A stretch of 35,820 nucleotides of DNA from Prevotella sp. (lineage in GTDB: Bacteria > Bacteroidota > Bacteroidia > Bacteroidales > Bacteroidaceae). Below, in pieces: positions 1 to 10,786 of this stretch. The stretch's first letter is position 1. Each line of letters begins with the position of its first letter. The stretch covers positions 1 to 35,820 of the forward strand of contig JAFRQC010000015.1 in assembly GCA_017428805.1 (NCBI GenBank), in the 5' to 3' direction. The position numbers were made by a program, and so were the translations under genes. The notes beneath the pieces are model-generated. The model was given only the letters and a program-made list of their open reading frames with translations. It did not search any database and had not been told where the DNA came from.

Positions 1-988
1 GCCTGACAACTGCCGTCCTGTGGGCAGCCAGGTGCTGTTCTATGCCAATTCCCGCCAGCGCACCTTCGCCACAGCCAAGTATTTCTCTGCCGGATTCCTG
101 CCGTTTGCCAATGTGGAGATCCAGCACAAGTACTACGAGGACAAGATGGACCCTGTGTTCACCCCGCAGTTTACGAAGATGAACGAGCAGTACCGCCAGC
201 AGGTCATGGCCGAGATCCATGCGATGCACGGCGGGCCTCAGGCGTGGATGCAGAGTGTACAGCCCACGCTGACGCTGATGGAGGAGGTAATCGATATGGC
301 GCATTCTCCGGCTGCCGGAAACGACACGACGCACTTCTGGTACGGCGACACGCAGTTCATACTGAAGAAGGGTGACGAGCCGAGGATGAAGGGCGGTTAC
401 ACGCTGGCCAACAGCGTGGCCGACGCGATGGTGCTGCAGTGCTATGAGAGTGAGACGATGGCGGCCTTCGGTCATGAGCTGACTGAGGAACAGTGGCGCG
501 GGATCTGCGGTGTGAAGGAGGTGTACGACGGTCTGCTCTTCACCACCCACAGCGCAGCCGTCAATCTGGCCTATCCGCTGGTGAGCCGTATCCGTGAGGA
601 ACTGCACCATGAGGGGCGTAAGTTCACGTTCCTCTGCGGTCACGACTCGAACCTCGCCAGCATCGGTGCTGCCCTTCGTCTGCATTATCCTGAGACGGAG
701 CAAGCCCTGGAGCTGCGCACACCCATCGGCTCGAAGCTCGTGTTTGAGAAGTGGAGCGACGGCACGGAGGAGTTTGTTGCCCTGAACCTGGTCTATCAGA
801 ACCTCAGTCAGTTGCAGAACCGCACGCTGCTCTCCCCGGAAGTGCCCCCGATGGTGATGCCCGTGGCGATAGACGGCCTGAATCCCAATGCCGACGGTCT
901 TTACCGGCTGGACGATCTCGATGCCCGCATGGCTGAGGCAATGGCCGAATATGAAGCCATAGAAGACGAGCCTACAGCCGCAGAATAA
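1..988 (+). CDS. Histidine acid phosphatase family protein, 5' end outside window
   Basis: This is the C-terminal 328 residues or so of a histidine phosphatase of clade 2 (acid phosphatase / inositol polyphosphate phosphatase type). The frame is open from base 2, so the GTG at 20 is not a real start and the N-terminal RHG catalytic motif lies outside the window. Visible family features are SRQRTFATAKYF near the left edge, matching the substrate-pocket helix region, and FLCGHDSNLASIGAAL around bases 627-675, whose HD is the usual proton-donor motif. The family removes phosphate from phosphomonoesters such as inositol phosphates, normally outside the cytoplasm; the exact substrate cannot be told. 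The gene ends in a hairpin shared with the convergent amylase operon. The family call is firm, the substrate open. Confidence 0.82.
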   Translation, partial: PDNCRPVGSQVLFYANSRQRTFATAKYFSAGFLPFANVEIQHKYYEDKMDPVFTPQFTKMNEQYRQQVMAEIHAMHGGPQAWMQSVQPTLTLMEEVIDMAHSPAAGNDTTHFWYGDTQFILKKGDEPRMKGGYTLANSVADAMVLQCYESETMAAFGHELTEEQWRGICGVKEVYDGLLFTTHSAAVNLAYPLVSRIREELHHEGRKFTFLCGHDSNLASIGAALRLHYPETEQALELRTPIGSKLVFEKWSDGTEEFVALNLVYQNLSQLQNRTLLSPEVPPMVMPVAIDGLNPNADGLYRLDDLDARMAEAMAEYEAIEDEPTAAE

Positions 989-1015
989 AGAAACCCGCCG
1001 ATTGGCGGGTTTTCT

Positions 1016-1020
<5 letters not shown>
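984..1020. terminator. Bidirectional intrinsic terminator between convergent genes
   Basis: A perfect 9-bp stem AAACCCGCC (991-999) / GGCGGGTTT (1004-1012) with loop GATT is extended by flanking AATAAAG (984-990) and CTTTATT (1014-1020). It is A-rich on the left and T-rich on the right, so it can end transcription in both directions. The stop codons of both convergent genes (986-988 and 1016-1018) lie inside the structure. Confidence 0.85.
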
Positions 1021-3106
<2,086 letters not shown>

Positions 3107-3135
3107 AATGTGTCGTTGTTTGAGAATTTGAGAAA

Positions 3136-3163
3136 GGCGAGCCACCCTTTCGGGCAGCCCGCC
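3136..3163 (-). terminator. Predicted terminator/attenuator between SusE/F-like gene and amylase
   Basis: On the minus strand a 12-bp stem (3152-3163 with 3136-3147, three G-U pairs) closes on the tetraloop GAAA and is followed by TTTCTC. It lies between the stop of the upstream surface lipoprotein (3194) and the amylase start (3106). The U-tract is short, so partial read-through is likely, giving less enzyme mRNA than surface-protein mRNA. Confidence 0.6.
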
Positions 3164-3193
3164 TCGGATGGTCAGGGTAAAGGTCGAGTATAA

Positions 3194-5086
3194 TTACTCA
3201 ACAGGTGTTACCACTGCATAGGACTTGGTCTCGCAGAGCGGGAAGAACTGGATGAAGTATTTACCAGCCTTCTCGATAGCCAGATTGCTTCCATCCTGTG
3301 TCAGGTTTTCTAACGTACCGCCCCAGTTGATGTCCCAAGCGTCGTTGGCACGGAACTTGTACTGGTCGGCAGCCAACTCGATAGTACCTTCAAAGGCACG
3401 TGTCTCAGGATTATAGGTCAGATCGGTGTCTGTATCCCAACCGCCAGCCTGAGCAGGACCGATGAGGCCGATGCCCGTGATAGGCGTGAGCTGGTAGGTC
3501 ATATCAGCGAGGTTCACGTCAGCCTTATAGAAGCCGGGTTCTGCCAGCACGTTGCCAGATCCACCGTCGTCGATGAGCGTTCCGGAGAGGCCATCGTCGT
3601 TGATGGTGCCTGTGCCGTAGTTACCTTCGTCCCAAGAGTTGAATGCTCCGGTGAACTTGAAGGCACCCTTGCCGTCACTCCAGTCTGCATCCTGGGCGTA
3701 GAAGAAGCCTGTGTAGGTTCCGTTGCCGTCGGGGCAGTAGAGCGGCTGTGCATCAGCACCCCAGTTGTTGTTCACACCAGCCTCGTAGATGTACTCTGCG
3801 AAGTTCAGCGGCGTGATGGTGTAAGTCATCTCGGACATATTGATCTGGATTCGGATGAACTTAGCCGTGCCGTCAACCTTGAACGAACCGTCGTCAGACA
3901 GAGAAGTACGACGAGACAGTGAACCGCTCAGGCCATTCTCACCATTACCGGATGTCGTACCAAAGAGCTTAGACCAGTCGCCATCGTTAGTAATGGCATC
4001 ACAAGCCTCGTCATCACCGATAGCGAACCAGATGTCGCCACCTGTGCCCTCAAGGACGTATGTGAAGATAGGATCGTCAGCCACGCTGGCACTGCTATGA
4101 GAGAACTTCTGGCTCTTTGAAGCAGCCGAACCAGCCCAGTCCTCAGGACCGCCAACCAGATAATAAGCGTCAGCGATATTGATAGGCTCAATGGTGTAGC
4201 TGTATTCCATCATGTTCAGAGTGATCTTGAGCTTCTTGGCACCAGTCACGTGGAAGGAGTGGTCGCCACCCAGGTTGTAGCGGTAGTCCATCGTTCCAGA
4301 GAGATCCTCGCTGGCACCCTTCGTACCGAACAGCTTGGTCCAGTCGCCGCCGTCGATTGCCTCGAGAGCAGCATCGTCGCCAATAGCGAACCAGCAGTCG
4401 TCGCCGCCAGAATCAACGATAATGGTGAAGATAGGATCCTCATAGACATCAGCACCGCTGTGGTTGAACTGCTGCGAACGGGCACCCTCGGTAGTCCAGC
4501 CTGCGCCAGCACCGATGACATAGTAAGCAGGAGAAATCTGTACCTTGTTCAGCGGAGTGAACTTAACGGTGCTCTGGCAATAGTAGTTCTCACCGGGCTT
4601 ACCGACGCAAGCCTCTGATGTACCGTCGGTAACGGTATAGAGCATCGTGCGGATATACAAGTCGGTCGTAGCCGGGTTGCGGGTAATCTCGCTGAAGTAG
4701 GCTTCCTGCAAGGCTGATGCAGATACAGAAATCTGATCTTCTCCGTCGAGGCTGTTGGCATCGAGGATGATGGAATTAGCGAAGTCGGCATCCTTAGAGA
4801 ACTCCACTTCTGCCTTCAGGAACGAATTGGCCGGCATAGCACCTTCCTTTACGGAAGCAAGACCAATGGGAATAGCCTTGACGATACCGTCTTCACTGAT
4901 GTAATCAGCGAGGTTGATGGTCGAGGGCGTATTGTTGTTAACAGAGACATCGCTCGTCTGGAGCAGGCTCTCTTGCGGATTGGTCTGCGGGACGAAGATC
5001 GTCTCGAAATCCTGATTACAGGATGCGAGCGCCGTGCTGAGCAGAGCCATGATATATAAACTTACTTTTTTCATCTTCTTATTCAT
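3194..5086 (-). CDS. SusE/SusF-like outer-membrane starch-binding lipoprotein with four C-terminal modules
   Basis: A 630-residue surface glycan-binding lipoprotein. The N-terminus has a lipobox, LASC, with Cys23 as lipid anchor (a start at Met5, 5074, is also possible). Residues about 24-185 match the SusE N-terminal domain (DYISEDGIVKAIPIGLAS...). Four binding-type modules follow at about 187-302, 307-427, 430-536 and 538-626. The first two are clear duplicates, sharing DPIFT...WFAIGDD...GDW(T/S)KLFGT; each has conserved Trp and Tyr suited to stacking on glucose rings. SusE/SusF proteins bind starch at the cell surface beside the SusCD transporter and have no catalysis. It lies 34 nt downstream of the smaller SusE-like gene. 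The family is clear; SusE or SusF cannot be separated by sequence alone. Confidence 0.85.
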   Translation of the reverse strand: MNKKMKKVSLYIMALLSTALASCNQDFETIFVPQTNPQESLLQTSDVSVNNNTPSTINLADYISEDGIVKAIPIGLASVKEGAMPANSFLKAEVEFSKDADFANSIILDANSLDGEDQISVSASALQEAYFSEITRNPATTDLYIRTMLYTVTDGTSEACVGKPGENYYCQSTVKFTPLNKVQISPAYYVIGAGAGWTTEGARSQQFNHSGADVYEDPIFTIIVDSGGDDCWFAIGDDAALEAIDGGDWTKLFGTKGASEDLSGTMDYRYNLGGDHSFHVTGAKKLKITLNMMEYSYTIEPINIADAYYLVGGPEDWAGSAASKSQKFSHSSASVADDPIFTYVLEGTGGDIWFAIGDDEACDAITNDGDWSKLFGTTSGNGENGLSGSLSRRTSLSDDGSFKVDGTAKFIRIQINMSEMTYTITPLNFAEYIYEAGVNNNWGADAQPLYCPDGNGTYTGFFYAQDADWSDGKGAFKFTGAFNSWDEGNYGTGTINDDGLSGTLIDDGGSGNVLAEPGFYKADVNLADMTYQLTPITGIGLIGPAQAGGWDTDTDLTYNPETRAFEGTIELAADQYKFRANDAWDINWGGTLENLTQDGSNLAIEKAGKYFIQFFPLCETKSYAVVTPVE

Positions 5087-5120
5087 TTGATTAAACGATC
5101 ATTTTACTGCGGATGAATTA

Positions 5121-6020
5121 CTATAGAAGCTCAAACTTGACGGTGTTGTTGTTCTTATCGACGGTGAGTTTCATTGTGCCGCCAGGGAAGCCATTGATGG
5201 TCCATGAACCCTTACCGGTCATACCCTTGCCAGAATATACACCATTGGTCAGTGTAATCTCCGTAGCCTCGTCCTCAACCTTGAATCCATAAGAGTCGCC
5301 ACCGTCCCAGCCTGTCAGCTTAGAATAGAAGCGGAAGGTCAGATCGCCCTCAGGCATATCCACTTCGCCCTCAAAGACGTTGCTGCCGATTTCGGTCTCC
5401 ATGATGAACCAGCCACCGTCAACGAGTGTCTGCTTGTTGCCGGGTGAAGGCTCAGGCCAGCCACAGCAGGAACCGATGACCCACAGCGTACCCTTGCTCG
5501 GGATCATGCAGTAAGCAGCCATGTGATTGAAAGAAACAGTGTTGGAAAGGATTTCCGTTCCTTCAACCACCTTTGACTGGGTGTTCTGGATGTCGGCTTT
5601 CACACGCATGATCACCTCGCGGAAGCCCATATCTACATAGTCGTCTTCAGTTTTGAAGCCGTCGAGCTTACAGATGACCTTGGCAATCTCCTCGCCGCTG
5701 AGGTTAGCACTGGTGGTTGTGAAGCCTGTCTCCAGGAATTCACCCCAGTTGTCACTGCCGTTCTGGCGAAGACCTACCTGTACTTTATAGTTTACTACAG
5801 TATTCACGCCATAGTTGGGCTGCGACCAGGTGAGGTTCACCGTGTTATCCGGTGACAGCTGGATGTACTGGTCTGCCATGGCCGATGTATTCACCACAAA
5901 TTCAGATGCGGTGTGGTTCGGGCCGAGTTGGGGGTTGTCGTCGCGGTCAGATTTGCAGGCTGTGAACAGCAGGGCGACAGCGGCAAACAACACACTACTC
6001 TTGAAATATCTTGTTTTCAT
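5121..6020 (-). CDS. SusE-like surface glycan-binding lipoprotein
   Basis: A 299-residue lipoprotein starting at 6020 (MKTRYFKSS...); a longer reading would begin at TTG inside an AT-rich repeat. The lipobox is FTAC with Cys22. Residues about 30-165 form a SusE-type Ig-like domain (VNLTWSQPNYGVNTVVNYKVQVG is characteristic). Residues about 170-299 form one SusE/F-type binding module (TLWVIGSCCGWPEPSPG...TFRFYSKLTGWDGGDSYGF) with several Trp. It probably binds alpha-glucan at the outer membrane. It sits between susD and the four-module lipoprotein in the starch operon. Its translation start is preceded by an AT-rich tandem repeat instead of a recognisable ribosome site. Confidence 0.82.
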   Translation of the reverse strand: MKTRYFKSSVLFAAVALLFTACKSDRDDNPQLGPNHTASEFVVNTSAMADQYIQLSPDNTVNLTWSQPNYGVNTVVNYKVQVGLRQNGSDNWGEFLETGFTTTSANLSGEEIAKVICKLDGFKTEDDYVDMGFREVIMRVKADIQNTQSKVVEGTEILSNTVSFNHMAAYCMIPSKGTLWVIGSCCGWPEPSPGNKQTLVDGGWFIMETEIGSNVFEGEVDMPEGDLTFRFYSKLTGWDGGDSYGFKVEDEATEITLTNGVYSGKGMTGKGSWTINGFPGGTMKLTVDKNNNTVKFELL

Positions 6021-6054
6021 AATTATCAATTTTCAATTATTAATTATCAATTAA
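6021..6054 (-). repeat. AT-rich tandem repeat in translation-initiation region
   Basis: In transcript sense this is a run of ATTGATAATT / ATTGAAAATTGATAATT-type units filling the whole gap between the susD stop and the next start codon. A repeat of the same family and same sense orientation lies before the second susD (19649-19690). Confidence 0.8.
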
Positions 6055-7620
6055 TCAATAGCCAGGATTCTGTGTGAGGTTCGGGTTCGAAATCACGTCG
6101 CTTGATGCCAGGGGGAACAGGTTGTACTTGCTGTCCACACTGTGAGGTGTACCAACGTTGCTGTTCATACCCTTGTGTGACCAGAGATAGTCACCCGTGG
6201 TCAGGAGACCGAAGCGAACGAGGTCAGAGCGGCGATGGCACTCCCAAGCCAGCTCACGGGCACGTTCGTTGATGATGTCAGACTTAGAGGGACTGGCGAT
6301 GGGTGCAACACCTGCACGTTCGCGGATGGCATTGAACTTGGAGATACCGTCGCAGCTTACACCACCAACAACTTCACACTCTGCGAGCATCAGATAGACA
6401 TCACCCAGACGGAAGACGGGGAAGTCGGTGTCGGGGAATGAGTTGGCATCAGCCATCACACTGCCGTCGGCCTTCAGGTTGGTGAACTTCGTGAAGGCAT
6501 AGCCACTGAAGAAGTCGCTGATGTCTTTAATCTCCTTCGACTGGCCGTCGGTGAAGAATGTGGCACGCTGGTCACCGTCTTCGAACTTGTCAACAAACTG
6601 CGGTGTGACGCGAAGACCACCCCAACCGTTGCCACCAAGACCGTAGTCGGCATAGTTCATGTTACCACCCACCTGGCCGTTGATGATATAAGTTGTACCA
6701 CCGTAAGCCTGCGTGTTGATGTGATCCTGATAGACGCTGAAGATAATCTCGTGACCTACGCCCAGCATCTGGTCGTTGTCGGCGCAGAAGAGCTTCCAGT
6801 AGTCGTTGGCAGACTCCAGCTTGTAACCCAGGTCGATAATCTTCTGGCAGTACTCGGCGCACTTCTGATAGTTGGGTGTGCCGGTATAGACAGCAGCGTT
6901 CAGGTAGAGCTTGGCGAGGATCATGTAGCACAGGCCCTTACCGGCGCGGTACTTCTCGGGATCAGAGGGCAGAAGCTGTGCTGTCTCCTCCATATCATTC
7001 GCCAGCCAATTGAAGAGGTCGGCACGGGTGATCTGCTGAGGGTTGCCACCACCTACTTCAGAGTTCTCGTCGGTGAAAGGTACATTACCGAACAGATCGA
7101 TAGCGTGGAGATAGGCCAGTCCGCGAATGGCACGAGCCTCAGCGCGGTACTGCTGCATAACGGCGTCGTTGCTGCCAGCCTGATCAATTCTGCGGATCAC
7201 CTCATTGCAGAGAGAAATCTCATAGAATACGCGGCTGTAGCAGGCGCTGACGAACACGTCAGAGGATGTCCACTGCAGTCCGTGCAGGTCTTTCAGCGTC
7301 TGGTCGTTCCAGCCGATCACTGCCTCATCAGTAGGCAATACCTGCAGGTTATACAGGGCGCGCAGATACTGACCGAAGCCACCGTCGATACCCTCAATAT
7401 CAGGGGAACCGCTATCGCCATCAGGAGAGCTTACTGAGAGAGCCGAGTAACATTTTGCCAACAACTGGTTGTATGCCTGAGTGCTTGTAAGCACATTCTC
7501 CGGCGTGTCGAGGTTGGGGTCGATGGGGGTCACCTTCAGGTCACCCGTACATGCTATCAGCGACACGGCTGTGGCAAAGGCAAAACTATAAATTCCGTTT
7601 TTCTTTATGTTGAATTTCAT
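6055..7620 (-). CDS. susD: SusD-like (RagB/SusD family) nutrient-binding outer-membrane lipoprotein
   Basis: A 521-residue SusD homologue, within the usual 500-600 range. The signal peptide ends in a lipobox, SLIAC, with Cys24 as anchor. The mature start TGDLKVTPIDPNLDTPENVLTS, the YRAEARAIRGLAYLHAIDLFGNVPF segment (TPR-like helices) and the C-terminal ERARELAWECHRRSDLVRFG are standard family signatures. SusD caps the SusC barrel, binds oligosaccharide and opens like a lid to feed it into the pore. It is 20 nt downstream of susC. Gene context with an amylase and SusE/F-like proteins points to starch or another alpha-glucan. Confidence 0.93.
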   Translation of the reverse strand: MKFNIKKNGIYSFAFATAVSLIACTGDLKVTPIDPNLDTPENVLTSTQAYNQLLAKCYSALSVSSPDGDSGSPDIEGIDGGFGQYLRALYNLQVLPTDEAVIGWNDQTLKDLHGLQWTSSDVFVSACYSRVFYEISLCNEVIRRIDQAGSNDAVMQQYRAEARAIRGLAYLHAIDLFGNVPFTDENSEVGGGNPQQITRADLFNWLANDMEETAQLLPSDPEKYRAGKGLCYMILAKLYLNAAVYTGTPNYQKCAEYCQKIIDLGYKLESANDYWKLFCADNDQMLGVGHEIIFSVYQDHINTQAYGGTTYIINGQVGGNMNYADYGLGGNGWGGLRVTPQFVDKFEDGDQRATFFTDGQSKEIKDISDFFSGYAFTKFTNLKADGSVMADANSFPDTDFPVFRLGDVYLMLAECEVVGGVSCDGISKFNAIRERAGVAPIASPSKSDIINERARELAWECHRRSDLVRFGLLTTGDYLWSHKGMNSNVGTPHSVDSKYNLFPLASSDVISNPNLTQNPGY

Positions 7621-7639
7621 ATTCTTGTCCTCCTATTAA

Positions 7640-10585
7640 TTAAAAGTTAAAGCTAGCACCTAAGATGAAGTTGCGTGAACGGGGGTACATGTTGTTGTCG
7701 ATACCATTGGCCACTTCAGGATCCACACCCTTGTACTTGGTGATGGTGAAGACATTCTGTGCGGTGAAGTTCACGCGGACCCAAGATGCAATGTTGTAAG
7801 CCAGTGTCACCTTGTCGAGCTTCAGGAACGAAGCGTTCTGCACATAGTAGTCACTCTTGTACTGAGCCTGTTGGAAGTTAGTCTCAGGTGCAGTTGACAC
7901 ACGGTTACAGATGAAGTTGTTGGTCCACATATCGGCCTTCATCTCCGTGTTGGAGGCTACGTTGTTGTAAACGTAGTTGCCCAGGCTTGCACGGAATGCG
8001 GCAGAGAGGGTCCACTTCTTGTAATTCAGCTCGGTGTTGAAGCCGATGTTCACGTCAGCATCGGGCTTGTAGTAAACGTAACGGTCGTCGTCAGTGATCT
8101 GGCCGTCGTGGTTACGGTCTACATAGACACCCTCCAGCGGCTGGCCTGCCTCGTCGTAAACCTGCTGTAATACGTAGAAGGAGTTGATGGGGTTACCCAC
8201 TTTCTGGATCTGGATGTTATTACCTACACCACCCGAGATACCTCCAGTCTCAACGCCTGGATAGCTGGGATCGTCGCTGGCGGTCAGTTTGGTAATCTCA
8301 TTCTTGTTGTAAGATACGTTTACACCGAGTTCCCAACGCAGGTCTTTCTTCTCGAAAGGTACCACGTTCAAGGCCACCTCGATACCTTTGTTCTCCATAT
8401 CACCTACGTTCATCAGCAGGTAGTTGGTCAGGTTGGTACCAGCAGCCACAGGCACTCTGTTCAGCAAGTCGTTGGTCTTGCGCTTGTAAACGTCGATGCT
8501 ACCGTTGATGCGGTTGCGCATGAAACCGAAGTCCAAACCGATGTTATAGGTAGTGGTCTCCTCCCACTTGATCTGGGCTGCATAGCCCTTCGGAGTGATA
8601 GGAATAATCTCATTATTGCCGAACCAGTAGTATGAACCATGCTGGTTGGTGTGATAAGTGGCGATAGAGGGATAGTCACCCTGATTGATGTTCTGCTGAC
8701 CAGTGATACCCCAACCCAGACGGAGCTTCAGGTTCGAGAGCCAGTCAACATTTCTCAGGAAGGGCTCTTCATTGACGCGCCATGCAAGGGCTGCAGAGGG
8801 GAATACACCCCACTTGTTGTTCTGGAAACGCGAAGTACCGTCATCACGAATGGTGAAGGTGAGAAGGTAACGGTCCATGAACGTGTAGTTCAGACGGCCA
8901 TAGAATGAGATGAGATAGCTCTCAGTCTTGAAGAGCGTGGGATCACCATACAAACGTGTGTGATGTCCGTCATTTGATTCTTTCTCGCTTGTCGTCTCAT
9001 TGTAGAAGTGCTGCCAGCTGTAACCGGCGAGGACGTCGAAGCGGCTGTAGATCTCCTTCAGTTCCCTGGCGTATGCGAGGTAGAACTCCAAGGTTTTGTC
9101 ATTACGCTTCTGCGTGTATTTCTCCCAAAGGCCAGTACCATTCTCCACCTTGTTGTGATAAGAGATCTCACTGCCCTCGTCGGTGACATTCCAACCAGAG
9201 GTGGTGGAGTAGTCGATACCAATGTTCAGGTTGGCGCGAAGGCCGTCGAGGAACTTGAACTTGTAGTCGAACTGGGCGTTACCGATGAAACGACGAATGT
9301 AAGAGCTCTTGTGCTGCTCGTCGAGCATGGCAACGGGGTTCAGCGTTGACATGGTGTTGGGGGCGCCATTGCTCTCCCATTTGTGGTCAACGGGCTTCAG
9401 AGGATTATACTGTACAGCTGCACCGATAGCACCCTCGTCAGCGAACTTGTTATGTGTGAACACGCCTTTGGCATTCAGATTGATGGTCAGACGGTCGTTG
9501 AGCAGTGTCGGGGTCAGGTTGAAACCGACAGTACCACGGGACATGCCGGTGGTCTTCAGTGTACCGTCGTTGTTCAGGAAACCTGCACTGACACGGTAAG
9601 GCATCTTGAAGACCTGCTCCTTAGAGACATAGCCGCCCGTCACACTGGCGTTGATTTCCTCAGCAAAAGCATTGCGGTAGATCTCGTCCTGCCATTTCGT
9701 GTTGGCATTGCCTAAAGCAGCCATGGCATCGGCGTTATCACCGTAGTTGGCCACAAAGAATTCGCGGAAGGCATCTGCGCTGAGCACGTCAACCTTCTTG
9801 GCAACGGTCTTGAATGTACCGCTCATGTCAACATTGATACGGGGCTTCGCACCAGCCTTACCCTTCTTGGTGGTGATCAGGATCACACCGTTAGAAGCGC
9901 GGCTACCGTAGATAGCGGTGGCAGAAGCATCTTTCAGGATAGAGAAGCTCTCGATGTCGTTCGGGTTGATGGTGTTCAACAAGTCACCACCGGAGATTTC
10001 TGTCGAGCTGATAGGCAGACCGTCGATGACGATCAACGGGTCGTTAGAAGCTGACAGAGACGAACCACCACGGATACGGATCTTAGCACCGGCACCGGGG
10101 GCACCACTGTTGGTCGTGACCTGTACACCAGGGGTCTTACCCTGCAACAGATCTGCCGGAGAAGTGGCAAGACCTTTGTTCAACTGGTCTGCCTCTACTG
10201 ACGTTACGGAACCCGTTGCATCGCTCTTACGGACGGAACCGTAACCGATGACCACGACGTCCTGCAGAACAGTCTCGTCGTCAACGAGCGTAACCTCTAC
10301 ACTGGGTGCTGCCTTCACAGTAGCGTTCTGATAACCAACATAAGAGATGGTGATGTTTGCACCCTGATTAGCTTTCAGGACAAAATTACCGTCGAAGTCG
10401 GTAACGGTGGCCGTCTGTGTACCGTCCACACGAACCGTTGCGCCGATAATAGCTTCGCCTGTAGCATCTTTCACATGGCCTTTAACCTCAATCTGAGCAA
10501 AGGCACTCACGGATAGGAACAGCCCTAAAATGAGGCCGAGCATCCTAAGCGGAAATTGAATGTTTACCTGCTTCATCATTTGCAT
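7640..10585 (-). CDS. susC: SusC-like TonB-dependent outer-membrane transporter
   Basis: A 981-residue SusC-family receptor and first gene of the starch operon. It has a signal peptide ending near residue 30 (VSAFAQ), a carboxypeptidase-regulatory-like domain at about 32-110 (KGHVKDATGEAIIGATVRVDGTQ), and a plug beginning VVVIGYGSVRKSDATGSV. A 22-strand barrel follows and ends in FILGASFNF with terminal Phe as expected. It imports malto-oligosaccharides through the outer membrane using TonB energy, together with the SusD lid. Starts at 10585, 10579 or 10576 are all possible (MQMMKQ). Transcription probably starts near 10618 from a TAACTTTG box, and a LacI-type operator lies farther upstream. 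Confidence 0.93.
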   Translation of the reverse strand: MQMMKQVNIQFPLRMLGLILGLFLSVSAFAQIEVKGHVKDATGEAIIGATVRVDGTQTATVTDFDGNFVLKANQGANITISYVGYQNATVKAAPSVEVTLVDDETVLQDVVVIGYGSVRKSDATGSVTSVEADQLNKGLATSPADLLQGKTPGVQVTTNSGAPGAGAKIRIRGGSSLSASNDPLIVIDGLPISSTEISGGDLLNTINPNDIESFSILKDASATAIYGSRASNGVILITTKKGKAGAKPRINVDMSGTFKTVAKKVDVLSADAFREFFVANYGDNADAMAALGNANTKWQDEIYRNAFAEEINASVTGGYVSKEQVFKMPYRVSAGFLNNDGTLKTTGMSRGTVGFNLTPTLLNDRLTINLNAKGVFTHNKFADEGAIGAAVQYNPLKPVDHKWESNGAPNTMSTLNPVAMLDEQHKSSYIRRFIGNAQFDYKFKFLDGLRANLNIGIDYSTTSGWNVTDEGSEISYHNKVENGTGLWEKYTQKRNDKTLEFYLAYARELKEIYSRFDVLAGYSWQHFYNETTSEKESNDGHHTRLYGDPTLFKTESYLISFYGRLNYTFMDRYLLTFTIRDDGTSRFQNNKWGVFPSAALAWRVNEEPFLRNVDWLSNLKLRLGWGITGQQNINQGDYPSIATYHTNQHGSYYWFGNNEIIPITPKGYAAQIKWEETTTYNIGLDFGFMRNRINGSIDVYKRKTNDLLNRVPVAAGTNLTNYLLMNVGDMENKGIEVALNVVPFEKKDLRWELGVNVSYNKNEITKLTASDDPSYPGVETGGISGGVGNNIQIQKVGNPINSFYVLQQVYDEAGQPLEGVYVDRNHDGQITDDDRYVYYKPDADVNIGFNTELNYKKWTLSAAFRASLGNYVYNNVASNTEMKADMWTNNFICNRVSTAPETNFQQAQYKSDYYVQNASFLKLDKVTLAYNIASWVRVNFTAQNVFTITKYKGVDPEVANGIDNNMYPRSRNFILGASFNF

Positions 10586-10625
10586 TAATTAGAGTTATCG
10601 ATTCTGTTGTATAGTTATTCTGGTG

Positions 10626-10633
10626 CAAAGTTA
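10626..10633 (-). promoter_or_regulatory. Bacteroidetes -7 box for the starch susC operon
   Basis: The minus strand reads TAACTTTG followed by CA, matching TAnnTTTG. It predicts a transcription start near 10618 and a leader of about 33 nt. I see no good -33 TTTG at the expected distance, as fits a promoter needing an activator. Confidence 0.65.
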
Positions 10634-10685
10634 CGTTACTTTTTGATACGTTGTACTTTTTTTGCATAAAAAGATATTATTCTGC

Positions 10686-10703
10686 CATGCAAACGTTTGC
10701 ATG
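10686..10703. promoter_or_regulatory. LacI-family operator, perfect 18-bp palindrome
   Basis: CATGCAAACGTTTGCATG is a perfect palindrome with the central CG typical of LacI/GalR sites. Its centre is about 65 bp from the -7 box of susC and about 67 bp from the -7 box of the lacI gene. That upstream position suits activation of one or both promoters better than simple blocking. Confidence 0.82.
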
Positions 10704-10757
10704 CGCGATTATATATAATAATAATAAGGTATATGTAATTATTCATAAACTTTTTCG

Positions 10758-10765
10758 TAACTTTG
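10758..10765 (+). promoter_or_regulatory. Bacteroidetes -7 box for the lacI-transporter operon
   Basis: TAACTTTG followed by CATC matches TAnnTTTG and is identical to the divergent susC box. The predicted start near 10772 leaves a 15-nt leader before ATG 10787. No clear -33 element is seen. Confidence 0.65.
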
Positions 10766-10786
10766 CATCGGAATAGTTAGAAACCG

